From the NCBI GenBank assembly GCA_936940865.1, contig CAKZJB010000083.1, forward strand, positions 1 to 64,000: 64,000 bases of DNA, written 5' to 3'. Shown piece after piece: positions 37,297 to 46,138 of this stretch. The DNA comes from an uncultured Asticcacaulis sp. (lineage in GTDB: Bacteria > Pseudomonadota > Alphaproteobacteria > Caulobacterales > Caulobacteraceae). Each line of letters starts with the position of its first letter. The first letter of the stretch is position 1. The notes under the pieces were generated by a model, which worked only from the letters and a program-made list of their open reading frames with translations, ran no database searches and was not told where the DNA came from. A program made the translations under genes and the position numbers.

Positions 37297-38301
37297 TCAA
37301 GCCTCGTCGTCGGACTGTTCGGTCGCCTTTCCCTCGACGGAATCGAAGCGAAAGATCGCTGGGACCTTCTCACCCTTCACAGGTTCACGCCCGGTCAGCT
37401 TCTCTACCGTCACCTTAGGCTGACCGTAGAGAGCGGGGTTGGGCGAGCCCGGCGTCGGAAAGGCTATGAGCGACAGAGGTCGGCCGTCGATGCAACGGTC
37501 CTGTGAGAGCGAGGGTAGGAAAACCTGAAGCACTTCATTTCCGTAGGCTATGGTGAAGAAGGCGTAGGGCACGGTTTCGATTCCCGCACGCCGCCGCATC
37601 AACATGAGAACGATGAGGTCGTTGCGCATCGGACCGGGGATGAACGTGCGGATGATGGGAAACTCTGCGACAAAGTTGCGCGAATGGTCGGTGTCGCGGA
37701 TCCAATCATAGGTCTCCTGGAAATGCAGGGTTTCGGCGTCGGGGATGAGGGTGAGGCCGATCTTGACAAGACCTTTCAGGGCGGCGACCGGCACATAAGT
37801 GTCGCGGTGAAGCTCGAAGCGAAGTTGCTTGGCCGTCTCGTTCACCTCGAAAAACGGATCGTCTTCATACTCCTTGAGCTGAAAGCCCGTGCCGGAATAT
37901 TCGACGCGCCAGCCTTTGTCGGGGCCTGGCTTCTTGATGGTCGGGACGCCGCTTCGGCCCTTGATGCGCGAGAGAGTGCGCATGGGCTTGGTCCAGTTTC
38001 CGAGGTGATTTTCGATACCCTCACCGAAGAGATGGTTGCAGGCGTCGCACTCATAGTTGCTGAAAAGCCCGGTATTGCCGAAGGCAGCCGGTAGCGCATG
38101 AGCTTCATCCTTGAAAGTCACGGCCGGCTCATCCTTGTTGCAGAAGCGGCAATGCCGAGGACGCTCCGCGCTTCCGAGCGTCAGTTTCTTGCCGGGCTCG
38201 AGGAAGATCGGTTCGGCGCCCGCGTAGTTTTTGTCGTAGAAGTCGGCGGCGGCGATAGTGGCAGTGTCGAGATCGGTCATGGGTTGTCTGGTCTCCATCA
38301 C
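37297..38301 (-). CDS. HNH-type zinc-finger endonuclease-like protein
   Basis: 334 residues. Two Cys pairs, CRFCNKDEP (about 51-59) and YECDACNHLFGEGIENHLGNW (about 83-103), with an intervening DEAHALPAAFGN, match an HNH nuclease in which EAH carries the first His. The remaining 220 residues are an unrecognised domain. The start overlaps the upstream gene by 4 bp (ATGA). HNH proteins of this layout are often defence or restriction effectors. DNA cutting is inferred, not shown. Confidence 0.65.
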   Translation of the reverse strand: MMETRQPMTDLDTATIAAADFYDKNYAGAEPIFLEPGKKLTLGSAERPRHCRFCNKDEPAVTFKDEAHALPAAFGNTGLFSNYECDACNHLFGEGIENHLGNWTKPMRTLSRIKGRSGVPTIKKPGPDKGWRVEYSGTGFQLKEYEDDPFFEVNETAKQLRFELHRDTYVPVAALKGLVKIGLTLIPDAETLHFQETYDWIRDTDHSRNFVAEFPIIRTFIPGPMRNDLIVLMLMRRRAGIETVPYAFFTIAYGNEVLQVFLPSLSQDRCIDGRPLSLIAFPTPGSPNPALYGQPKVTVEKLTGREPVKGEKVPAIFRFDSVEGKATEQSDDEA

Positions 38302-38852
38302 GCGCTCCGCAACATCCGCTCGATCCGCACGCGCTGATAGCCGTGAGAATGGACCTGCTGGCGCAGTTGCCCGATGTCGCGAATGTTGAAGGCCACGGCC
38401 GCTTTGAGCGGGCTGGCGAACGTCGCATAGTAGGTCCAGCGGGTGTCGGTAGGCAGTGGCGCATTTTGCCGTCGGTCAGTGATTGCGACGTCGCGCGGGT
38501 CGCTGGTGCTGCGAAAAGCGTGGAACGTGACCCAATCCGGTCGCCGATAGCGCGCTGCCTTGCTGAAGGGCACGGACTGAACCTTCACGTCAGCTTGGTC
38601 GAGAACCCAGCCCTGCTGTTCCAGGATCTGGCGAACCATGTGGCCGACCATCTGCTTGACGCGATCCGCCAGGATATCCTCGCGGAATTCGGCGAGGAGT
38701 TGTTCCTCGATACCCTCCACCGCTGGCTTGCTGAGTTGGGACGCCGTTTCCAGCCGGGCGACGTTTTCGGGCAGGGTGACAAAGGCCCAAATACGCTGAC
38801 CAAGCTCAGACGCATAGAGGGACGCAAATTTCTCAGGTCTATAAGCAAACAT
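38298..38852 (-). CDS. Uncharacterised partner of the HNH protein
   Basis: 184 residues from the ATG at 38,852, chosen because AAGGA lies about 10 bases upstream; an upstream ATG at 38,903 lacks this. Not recognised. The N-terminal half is helical and charged (EQLLAEFREDILADRVKQMV), and the C-terminal half contains YRRPDWVTFHAF. It is translationally coupled to the HNH gene, so the two probably work together. Confidence 0.55.
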   Translation of the reverse strand: MFAYRPEKFASLYASELGQRIWAFVTLPENVARLETASQLSKPAVEGIEEQLLAEFREDILADRVKQMVGHMVRQILEQQGWVLDQADVKVQSVPFSKAARYRRPDWVTFHAFRSTSDPRDVAITDRRQNAPLPTDTRWTYYATFASPLKAAVAFNIRDIGQLRQQVHSHGYQRVRIERMLRSA

Positions 38853-39125
38853 GACGGGCCATCCTTTACCGGGCAAATATGGCCGGTCATAATCACTTGT
38901 CAATGAGCTGTGGAAGATTCATCTCCAACGCAGAAGGGCGGTGCGCCCCCTGCTCAAGAGGTTCCCCTTTCAAGCGAAAGATATCGGAAAGATGACGCGA
39001 GGGAGTTGAGCGAATGGGTAAAGTCATGCATTACGTGGTCAACCGGTTCCGGTGATGGGTGTCGATTTAGCAGTGATCAACTACAATCAGGTCGATCGGC
39101 TCCATTTCATTGATCGGGCGGACGC

Positions 39126-39812
39126 GTGACAAATCCTGCGGATATTCGCGATCTGCTCTTACGGTTCACTGGCCCTGACCTGACGCAGACGCTTGCGCGA
39201 ATAGAGAGCGCCGTACGCGGCGTGGAGGCGAAGGATTGCGAAAGCTTTCTCGAAGGCTCTGGCGTTGGCCGGGACGCTTTGGCTGCGGCCGCCGAGATGA
39301 AGCGACTAGCCGGGCAGATCAATGTGACCATTCATGCGCTCGGCATCCTGTCCTGCCTTCCGCACATCCTCGAACCGGGTGAGCGGGTCGAATATTTGTC
39401 GCTCGGCGCCGGGAACACCGGGCGCGATTTCGACTTGGAAACCAACCTGCGTGTCGCAGAGTTCAAATTCATTCGATGGCGGGGCGGCGCGGAGTCTATT
39501 CGCCAGAATTCCGTGTTTAAGGATTATCTGCTGCTCGCTGAGCATCCGACGGCGAAACGAAAATATCTCTATCTGCTTGGCACAGAACACGCGCTCAAAT
39601 TCCTGCGAGGCGGCCGCGCATTGTCTAGTGTGCTAAGCCGGAGTGACAAACTCCAGAAGATATTTGCGGATCGCTATGGTGAGACGTTTCGGACGGTCAG
39701 GGACTATTACGTAGTCCACGCCAAGGCAGTGCAGATCGAGGATGTGTCGCCGTGGCTTTCGGAACTGACGGAGGAGTTGATCGCGGAACCGAATGCTGGC
39801 GCCGACGACTAG
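39126..39812 (+). CDS. Putative PD-(D/E)xK-type nuclease
   Basis: 228 residues from a GTG at 39,126. The segment GRDFDLETNLRVAEFKFIRW (about 100-119) has the spacing D-x(n)-E-x-K of a PD-(D/E)xK nuclease core, preceded by a helical domain. No full family match comes to mind. It is divergent from the HNH pair, 273 bp away, and convergent with abiEii. A 24-codon ORF (39,055-39,129) ends overlapping the GTG and could couple translation. Likely cargo of a defence cluster. Confidence 0.5.
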   Translation: MTNPADIRDLLLRFTGPDLTQTLARIESAVRGVEAKDCESFLEGSGVGRDALAAAAEMKRLAGQINVTIHALGILSCLPHILEPGERVEYLSLGAGNTGRDFDLETNLRVAEFKFIRWRGGAESIRQNSVFKDYLLLAEHPTAKRKYLYLLGTEHALKFLRGGRALSSVLSRSDKLQKIFADRYGETFRTVRDYYVVHAKAVQIEDVSPWLSELTEELIAEPNAGADD

Positions 39813-39939
39813 AGACGGGGACGAGTGACGTGGGCACACCGGTTTCCGCCACTAATGCCCAGCAAAGCCTGATGTTCTTCATGGCGTTGGCTTCGAGCAC
39901 GGGGAGGGCATGTTGTGATGGGCGGCTTGGAATCCAATT

Positions 39940-40932
39940 TTAGTTTATCGTGCTTATCAAATTTTGGTTTGTCGTGTCGATCTCCGCCACGGTGGTGGGG
40001 TCACGCGGGTGCAGAACGGCCTTCAAAGCCTCCATGCCCTGGGCATGACGTTCGGGTGCGGTGTCGCGGAGATTGCGCAGATTGCGCAGCTTCCATTGCG
40101 GTCCGGCAAGGGTTTGCAGGCCCTCCAGGGGAAACAGCGACCAATCCGGATCGCCGGTTTCAAAGCTGAGCAGGAAGGCTCGGTCGGCGTCGGCGAGCGA
40201 TGCCTGGACCGAAGCTACCAAACGGCCGAATGTCTCCCGATGGTCGTCATAGGTGAAGGGCACGAAGGGCATGCCTTCGAATTCGGACTTGAAGCTTTGT
40301 TCCCTGTCCTTCAGGCGCGGGCTTATCAATTCGGCGATAGGGCGGCCGTGGCTGGCCAGCCCCGCGATCATGCCGAACTTTATATCATTGGGCAGGGGCG
40401 CCTCCAGATCGAGAAGCCGCTTGACGTCGAAGAGGTCGCGCGGATGCTGCCGGTCCAGGGCTGCGCAAAGCTTGCCGCCGAACAATTCACCCCGGCTGAT
40501 GACCGGTGTTTCAACATATCGGCCGAACATGTCCTGCACGGTTTCGGAACAGGCCATCGACCGTATTGGCAGGAGATGGCCGCGGAGGACCGGATTGACC
40601 TCGACCTTGATTTGGGTGCGAAGCCGCTGGCAGTGCAACTTGGCTTCCAGGCCATCCCTCTGGGGGACAAGCGTGACGCGCGTCGGCTTCAACTTGTCCT
40701 CGATGCGCGCCTTGAGGCGGCCAAGGGCTTCCGAAATCGCTGCCAATGCCTCATCGCGCCCCTGCGTCGGCAGGTAGGTTAAGTCGATATCGACCGACAG
40801 GCGTGGGAGGTCCCATTCGAAGAGGTTGATTGCCGTCCCGCCCTTGAGCGCGAAAGATGGTTCCTCCGCGACAAAGGGCAGGATGTCGAGTAGCAGTTTC
40901 ACCTGGTCCTGGTATTGGGGCCTAATGTCCAT
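39940..40932 (-). CDS. abiEii: AbiEii nucleotidyltransferase toxin
   Basis: 330 residues. Residues 27-52 contain FALKGGTAINLFEW and then SVDIDL, the nucleotidyltransferase motif with GG and the two metal Asp residues (Asp48, Asp50). The block GKLCAALDRQHPRDLFDVKRL (about 153-173) is the conserved AbiEii motif III/IV. AbiEii toxins modify tRNA acceptor ends by adding nucleotides and stop translation. It overlaps the antitoxin gene by 11 bp. Confidence 0.9.
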   Translation of the reverse strand: MDIRPQYQDQVKLLLDILPFVAEEPSFALKGGTAINLFEWDLPRLSVDIDLTYLPTQGRDEALAAISEALGRLKARIEDKLKPTRVTLVPQRDGLEAKLHCQRLRTQIKVEVNPVLRGHLLPIRSMACSETVQDMFGRYVETPVISRGELFGGKLCAALDRQHPRDLFDVKRLLDLEAPLPNDIKFGMIAGLASHGRPIAELISPRLKDREQSFKSEFEGMPFVPFTYDDHRETFGRLVASVQASLADADRAFLLSFETGDPDWSLFPLEGLQTLAGPQWKLRNLRNLRDTAPERHAQGMEALKAVLHPRDPTTVAEIDTTNQNLISTIN

Positions 40933-41695
40933 TGGCGACCAGTTCCTTGGGCAGGATCAACTTGTATTTTGCGACGTAGGCGCCACCATCGGCCAAGGTC
41001 CGATCGCCGGAACCGAGGTTCACCTGGCCTAGGTCCAGATGAGACATGACCGGCAACTGGGCCCTTTCCGCCATGTAGAGGAAGAGGCGGACAACCTTGA
41101 TCGAGGTGCAGGCTTCCAGGAGGGATTGCATCAGTTTGGGTCGGAGCGTTCGTAGGCCTTCGAGGACTTGGAAAGCTTCGACCAAGTCGAAGCGCTGGGG
41201 CGCCAGGTACAGGAGTTCCAGGATTGCGCGCTCTGGCGTGGACCCTGTCAGGGTGAACCCATCCAGTGGCGTGCCGGTCAGGCCGAGTTCGACCGGTAGC
41301 AACTTGGTTTGGACATGGACTATGGCGTCGCGCAGGTCTCGCGACGTGAACCATGCCGGCAGGGAAACTGCCGGGCTCGAATAGAGATAGGCGGTGTTGG
41401 TTCCCATGCGGGCATAGTGATTGAAACCTTCCGCTTCCAGGGCTGTTGGACCGCCCACATGTACCTGCAAGCCGAGTTGCTTTTGGAGGCTGTGGAGGGC
41501 GCCGGTCCATGCCAGCGTCTCATTCGGTCGTTTGAAGGCGCCTGGGCCCAGACGTTCGAGCCAGTGACTGGCAACATATTTCTGGGCGTGCTGGGGCGTT
41601 ATCCCGAGCGCCTTCAGGTGCTGGGTTGTCTCTATGGTTCGTGGCTCCCACTGGCTTAGGAGTAGCCTTAGTTTTTCGCTTCCAGATATACTCAT
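40922..41695 (-). CDS. abiEi: AbiEi antitoxin and autorepressor
   Basis: 257 residues from the ATG at 41,695. An N-terminal winged-helix region (about 1-60, with LKALGITPQHAQKYVASHWL) is followed by the AbiEi C-terminal domain with HVGGPTALEAEGF and STPERAILELLYLAPQRF. Type IV antitoxins of this family oppose the toxin without binding it directly and repress their own operon by binding inverted repeats. One arm of a 28-bp inverted repeat overlaps its start codon. Confidence 0.88.
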   Translation of the reverse strand: MSISGSEKLRLLLSQWEPRTIETTQHLKALGITPQHAQKYVASHWLERLGPGAFKRPNETLAWTGALHSLQKQLGLQVHVGGPTALEAEGFNHYARMGTNTAYLYSSPAVSLPAWFTSRDLRDAIVHVQTKLLPVELGLTGTPLDGFTLTGSTPERAILELLYLAPQRFDLVEAFQVLEGLRTLRPKLMQSLLEACTSIKVVRLFLYMAERAQLPVMSHLDLGQVNLGSGDRTLADGGAYVAKYKLILPKELVANGH

Positions 41696-41794
41696 GGTAT
41701 ATCCATAGCAGATTTTTCGATGTAAGGCCAGCCCGCAGGTGGGGCTTACTTTAAAAAATGTGCCACGGATATACCATAAGTATATCTGGAAGCG
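41677..41794. promoter_or_regulatory. 28-bp inverted repeat, AbiEi operator
   Basis: The arm at 41,677-41,704 and the arm at 41,767-41,794 are inverted copies that match at 27 of 28 positions and are 62 bp apart. Each arm also has an inner palindrome (ATATAC/GTATAT). The proximal arm covers the abiEi start codon at 41,693-41,695. Other AbiEi proteins are known to bind two inverted repeats before their gene and repress it cooperatively, so this is very probably the operator. Confidence 0.8.
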
Positions 41795-41870
41795 AATAAA
41801 TGAGGTTGGCCTCAAGGTGTGAACGGTCTGTCGGCCGGCAACAAAATCCGGCGAAATGCAAGGCTTGACG

Positions 41871-42275
41871 TCAAGGGCCAACACGCTCATCCCCTTCGGG
41901 ACGGGAAACGGTCCTGGTATTGGCCGCCAGTCTCTGCCCCAGCGTCTCCATGAACTGGTCGTAGCGCTCGGTGGCGGATGCCCTTGCGGCTGCCGCGACC
42001 TGCTCGGGCAGGGGCGGGTTGGCACCTAGCCATAGCCATATATAGACCATGAAGGCTTCGACCGAGATGTTTGTGTCCCGTGCGAGACGTTCGAGTTGGC
42101 GTTCGATCCGACTCAAGCGCCGGGTCATGCCGGCCTCCTTCTGCTCCGGATCGACAAAGGCCGCCACGGCAGCCTCGGCCATGATCGACAGGGGCTGCCG
42201 TCGGGAGCCGGCATAGGCGCAAAGCTGGTCGTAGGTCTTGGGGTCGAGATAGACTGTCATGCGTATTTTCTTCAT
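41871..42275 (-). CDS. CopG-type ribbon-helix-helix protein
   Basis: 134 residues from the ATG at 42,275, 7 bp after the traG stop. The N-terminus MKKIRMTVYLDPKTYDQLCA is a ribbon-helix-helix DNA-binding fold; the rest is helical (RRLSRIERQLERLARD). A gene of this type normally lies between traG and trbB in Tn4371-like elements. It may act in control of conjugation genes or as a partner of TraG. Here trbB is displaced by about 5 kb. Confidence 0.75.
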   Translation of the reverse strand: MKKIRMTVYLDPKTYDQLCAYAGSRRQPLSIMAEAAVAAFVDPEQKEAGMTRRLSRIERQLERLARDTNISVEAFMVYIWLWLGANPPLPEQVAAAARASATERYDQFMETLGQRLAANTRTVSRPEGDERVGP

Positions 42276-42282
42276 GGCGTCC

Positions 42283-44262
42283 TCACAGATCGATGCCGTC
42301 GTTGGGATCAAGGCTGGCCTGCCTGGCCGTCTGCTGCTGTGCGCGTTGCAAGCCTTGGAGGCGCTTGACCCGGCCTTCGAGTTCCGTGCTCGCCGGCCCG
42401 AAATCAAGCGGAAGGGTTTCCGGCGCCTTCGGTTTCGGTGGCGCGGTCAATTCCGGTACCTTTCGTCGTTCCGGGGCGGCGACTGAAGCGGCATCCGGGC
42501 GCGCTGCCGGCGGCGCTGCCATCGGCGCGACGGGTTCGATCGCCGCGCGCACCGTCCATTCATCCTGGCGCTGGGGCGGCAACTTCATCGTGGCTGGCGG
42601 CGGAAGGATGCGCTCCATGAAACGCTTGTCCGTGTAGTACCGGGCCTTCTTCGCGCGGATGGGCGGGATGCCGGCGACCATGACGATTTCGTCGGTGGGC
42701 GGCAATTGCATGACCTCGCCCGGTGTTAGAAGGGGGCGGGGTGTTTCGGAGCGCGACACCATGACATGGCCGAGCCAAGGACTGAGCCGATGACCGGCAT
42801 AGTTTTTCATGGCCCTCAACTCGGTTGCCATTCCCAGCGCGTCCGAGACCCGCTTGGCCGTGCGTTCATCGTTCGTGGCGAAAGACACGCGGACATGGCA
42901 GTTGTCGAGAATCGAATTGTTGCTGCCATAGGCCTTTTCGATCTGGTTCAGGCTCTGGGCGATCAGGAACGCCTTGATGCCGTAGCCGGCCATGAACGCC
43001 AGGGCACTCTCAAAGAAGTCCAGTCTCCCCAGCGCCGGGAACTCGTCGAGCATGAGCAGCAGGCGATGCCGCTTTGGTGCGATCAGGTCCTCGGTCAGGC
43101 GGCGGCCGATCTGGTTGAGCATGAGGCGGATCAGTGGCTTCGTGCGGCTGATATCCGAGGGCGGCACCACGAGGAAGAGGGAGACCGGCTCATTGTCGTC
43201 GACCAGGTCGGCGATGCGCCAGTCGCAGCGGTTCGTCACGGCGGCCACGACGGGATCGCGGTAGAGGCCGAGGAAGGACATCGCGGTGCTGAGGACGCCA
43301 GACCGCTCGTTCTCCGACTTGTTCAGCAGTTCGCGCGCGGCCGACGCAATGACGGGGTGCGGGCCGGCCTCGCCAAGGTGCGGCGTGGTCATCATGGCCG
43401 CCATGGTCGCCGATAGCGACCGCTTCGGATCGGACAGGAAGGTGGCCACCCCGGCCAGCGTCTTGTCGGCCTCGGCGTAGAGGACGTGAAGGATCGCGCC
43501 GACCAGGAGGCTGTGGCTGGTCTTTTCCCAATGGGAGCGTCGTTCCAAGCTGCCTTCGGGATCGACGAGGACGTCGGCTACGTTCTGGACGTCGCGGACC
43601 TCCCATTCGCCTTGGCGGATTTCCAGGAGAGGGTTGTAGGCGGCGGATTTGACGTCGGTGGGATCGAAACGCAGGACCTTGCCGTGACGGCTTCGGAAGC
43701 CTGCGGTCAGGTGCCAGTTTTCGCCCTTGATGTCGTGGACGATGCAACTGCCCGGCCAGGTGAGAAGGGTCGGGACGACCAGGCCTACCCCCTTGCCGCT
43801 CCGCGTCGGGGCGAAGCAAAGCACATGTTCCGGGCCGTCATGGCGCAGGTAGTCATCTGCGTACTTTCCCAGCGTGACGCCATCCTGGCCGAGGAGGCCT
43901 GCCTCGCGAACGGCTTCGGGGCCGGCCCACTCGGCAGATCCGAAGGTGTTCGTGGCCTTGGTTTCCCGCGCTCGCCAGACGGATATTGCGATGGCCACGG
44001 CAACGGCCAGAAGTCCGCCGCTGGCGGCGATATAGGCGCCTTCCATGAAAATCGCGGGTGCGTAGGCATCGAAATGATACCACCACAGGAAGAAGCAATG
44101 GGGTTGATAGACGGGCATTCCGGCAAGGCGGTACCAGGGCCGCCCGAGTTCAGGCTGGAAGGCCAACCGCCAGGCGGTCCATTCGGTCGCGGCCCAAACG
44201 GCCGTCAGCGCTGTCAGCAGCACGACCAGGATTTGACCCCAAAGGACTTTCGTCGCGGACAT
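42283..44262 (-). CDS. traG: TraG/VirD4 coupling protein
   Basis: 659 residues. N-terminal membrane helices (about 8-30 and 75-95) are followed by Walker A APTRSGKGVGLVVPTLL (about 151-167), Walker B RLLLMLDEFPALGRLDFF and the coupling-protein block ETPRPLLTPGEVMQLPPTDE. The protein links the relaxase-DNA complex to the trb channel. It lies 111 bp after the small ORF downstream of luxI, on the same strand. Confidence 0.95.
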   Translation of the reverse strand: MSATKVLWGQILVVLLTALTAVWAATEWTAWRLAFQPELGRPWYRLAGMPVYQPHCFFLWWYHFDAYAPAIFMEGAYIAASGGLLAVAVAIAISVWRARETKATNTFGSAEWAGPEAVREAGLLGQDGVTLGKYADDYLRHDGPEHVLCFAPTRSGKGVGLVVPTLLTWPGSCIVHDIKGENWHLTAGFRSRHGKVLRFDPTDVKSAAYNPLLEIRQGEWEVRDVQNVADVLVDPEGSLERRSHWEKTSHSLLVGAILHVLYAEADKTLAGVATFLSDPKRSLSATMAAMMTTPHLGEAGPHPVIASAARELLNKSENERSGVLSTAMSFLGLYRDPVVAAVTNRCDWRIADLVDDNEPVSLFLVVPPSDISRTKPLIRLMLNQIGRRLTEDLIAPKRHRLLLMLDEFPALGRLDFFESALAFMAGYGIKAFLIAQSLNQIEKAYGSNNSILDNCHVRVSFATNDERTAKRVSDALGMATELRAMKNYAGHRLSPWLGHVMVSRSETPRPLLTPGEVMQLPPTDEIVMVAGIPPIRAKKARYYTDKRFMERILPPPATMKLPPQRQDEWTVRAAIEPVAPMAAPPAARPDAASVAAPERRKVPELTAPPKPKAPETLPLDFGPASTELEGRVKRLQGLQRAQQQTARQASLDPNDGIDL

Positions 44263-44373
44263 GACTCTCCCCTTTCAGGGGGATAGCTTTATCGGTCGGC
44301 GTCCAAGCGCAAGTCCGGCCGGGCGAAGGGCGTAGGATTAGAAAGTATGACGTAGGAATAGAAAGGTCGGATA

Positions 44374-44601
44374 TCAGTGCGTGGTGCCTGAGGGCTTTGG
44401 TGGTTTTCCGGCACTTTTCTGGAAAAGCGCTCTCTGCAGGGACACATAGTCTTTCTGGCAAAGTGCCACACAGTCCTTGATGCGATCCGCGAATGGATCG
44501 AGGCCTTCGCCCAAGCACTCCTTCGCTAAGGTCTCCAGCGCCTGAATGACTCTTTCGGCCTTGGACAGTGTTTCGAACGCGAACTCATCTTCACGCGACA
44601 T
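44374..44601 (-). CDS. Small helical protein overlapping luxI
   Basis: 75 residues, not recognised. The ATG at 44,601 lies inside the end of the luxI gene (11-bp overlap), so translation is coupled. The peptide is predicted helical (FETLSKAERVIQALETLAKE) and has two Cys (CVALCQ). By position it could be a modulator of the LuxR/I circuit, as TraM is in Ti plasmids, but I see no sequence match. Confidence 0.5.
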   Translation of the reverse strand: MSREDEFAFETLSKAERVIQALETLAKECLGEGLDPFADRIKDCVALCQKDYVSLQRALFQKSAGKPPKPSGTTH

Positions 44602-45226
44602 GCCTCACCGTCTCCTTTGCTCCAATAAGGCCGAGGGGACTGTCTATTCCGGTCGACCGGCAGGCCCGTTGATATTGATCCAGGGTAACGTCGATACAGG
44701 CGGCCTGGATTCTGGAATGGTGACCTATCGCCTGCGGCTTGCCCAGGCGCGTGAGGGCGATCCCATTGCGTTCGAAGACCGATCGCAGGATCAGGGTCGG
44801 CATCAGGCCTATGATGCGTTCCCATCCGAATTGCAGGGCGCATTCGAGGTAGCCGACGGATATTTGCCGCAGGACGTGCAGGCGCTTGTCGGCTGGCAGG
44901 CGACTATCGATACAGAAACGCGTACCTTCCCAGGTACTGGCGGCGGTATAGATGGAAGGGTCGTCTACCAGATAAGAAAAGTGGTCCCGAAGCATGCAAC
45001 CAAGGTGGATGGGTGTTAGACGGCTACAGCCGAGGACGTGTTTTCCATCTTCGCTATAGACAAGATAGAGGGAAGCCAGGGTGTCGTATTCGTCGAATTC
45101 CATCCCGTCGAAAACTTTCACCGAATAGCTTTGGCGCTCGATGAATTCCTGGTAGCGAAGGCGGTGCTGACCAAAGAAAAGATCGGCCGACGTCGAGATG
45201 GACTTGTACGATATGAGCGATAACAT
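44591..45226 (-). CDS. Acyl-homoserine lactone synthase, LuxI family
   Basis: 211 residues from the ATG at 45,226, with GGAGGG seven bases upstream. LuxI landmarks: LRYQEFIERQ near residue 24, FDEYDTLASLYLVY near 45, and EGTRFCID near 100, which supplies the conserved Glu and Arg. It makes an acyl-homoserine lactone signal from SAM and an acyl carrier. It follows the luxR gene by 53 bp on the same strand, as in quorum-controlled conjugation systems. Confidence 0.88.
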   Translation of the reverse strand: MLSLISYKSISTSADLFFGQHRLRYQEFIERQSYSVKVFDGMEFDEYDTLASLYLVYSEDGKHVLGCSRLTPIHLGCMLRDHFSYLVDDPSIYTAASTWEGTRFCIDSRLPADKRLHVLRQISVGYLECALQFGWERIIGLMPTLILRSVFERNGIALTRLGKPQAIGHHSRIQAACIDVTLDQYQRACRSTGIDSPLGLIGAKETVRHVA

Positions 45227-45279
45227 AATACCCTCCAAAGTGAAGGGGAAATGTCATCACAGGTTGATTTGAGTCGAAA

Positions 45280-46041
45280 TCACCCGGTCGGGTTAGGCAG
45301 GTCTATAATACCGTGCCCCGCAGCCTTGACGAAGGCTTGGATCCGGTTGTTCACGCCAAGACGCCTGAAGATGTTCCGGAAGTGCGTATTGACGGTATTT
45401 TCGGTGATGTCGAGATCCACCGCCACCTCCCTGTCGGACTTGCCTCGAAAGGACAGGTTGATGACGTCGAGTTCGCGTGGTGTCAGTTCGATCGGGCGCA
45501 GCGCCAGTGGCCGGGGACCTGCCACCAGATCGCTCAGCCGCCAGTAGAACATGTTGGAGATCGACCAGAGCAGTTCGAGATTGCGGCAATGCTCCGTGGT
45601 CGGCGTCAGCGTGGCCAGAGCCACGCCGCCGCGACGTGAGCGCGACCCGACGAAGGGCAGGCCGATCCCATTGTGCAGGCCCCCTTCGACCGCCATCTCC
45701 ATCAGGTTAGACTGGAGCGGCGTAAAATCGAAACGGTGCTTGAGGTCCGACCAAAAGAATGGGCCAACGTCCCCTCTGGCCGACAAGGCCACGGGATCGA
45801 ACCGCATGCAATCGCGCGCCATGTAGTAGTGTGTCCAGTCGTCGGGATAGGTCGACACCCATGCGAACTTCAGGATTTCGCTGGGGAGGTCGTAGTCGCG
45901 CATCAGCGAGATGTTGACGAAGGCGAAGCCCAGTTTCCCGTAGGTCTGGATCAGGAGCGCCGCAAGCGCTTCCTTGGTCGCAACGTTACGACTCGTCTCG
46001 GCGAACTCGACCAAGACGCGGGCGGCGAAGGTCTCTGGCAT
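45280..46041 (-). CDS. LuxR-family quorum-sensing regulator
   Basis: 253 residues from the ATG at 46,041, which has AGGAGAGG upstream; an ATG at 46,062 is less likely. The autoinducer domain (about 10-165) contains WVSTYPDDWTHYYMARDCM and FDPV, with the conserved Trp, Tyr and Asp. The C-terminal LuxR HTH (about 185-245) has LTPRELDVINLSFRGKSDRE and ENTVNTHFRNIFRRL. It likely activates luxI and the conjugation genes at high density of element carriers. Confidence 0.9.
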   Translation of the reverse strand: MPETFAARVLVEFAETSRNVATKEALAALLIQTYGKLGFAFVNISLMRDYDLPSEILKFAWVSTYPDDWTHYYMARDCMRFDPVALSARGDVGPFFWSDLKHRFDFTPLQSNLMEMAVEGGLHNGIGLPFVGSRSRRGGVALATLTPTTEHCRNLELLWSISNMFYWRLSDLVAGPRPLALRPIELTPRELDVINLSFRGKSDREVAVDLDITENTVNTHFRNIFRRLGVNNRIQAFVKAAGHGIIDLPNPTG

Positions 46042-46138
46042 GCGGCACCTCTCCTCGGGCATACGGCCGCGCCGCGGTTACCGGCGTGACGATCTGCGCG
46101 AACTCCGCGCAAATTCAGGTAGGTGCCCGGCGCTCAGG

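Noticed and set aside
45227..45279. A lux box between luxR and luxI
   Set aside because: No 18-20 bp dyad of the lux-box kind could be seen in this short gap.
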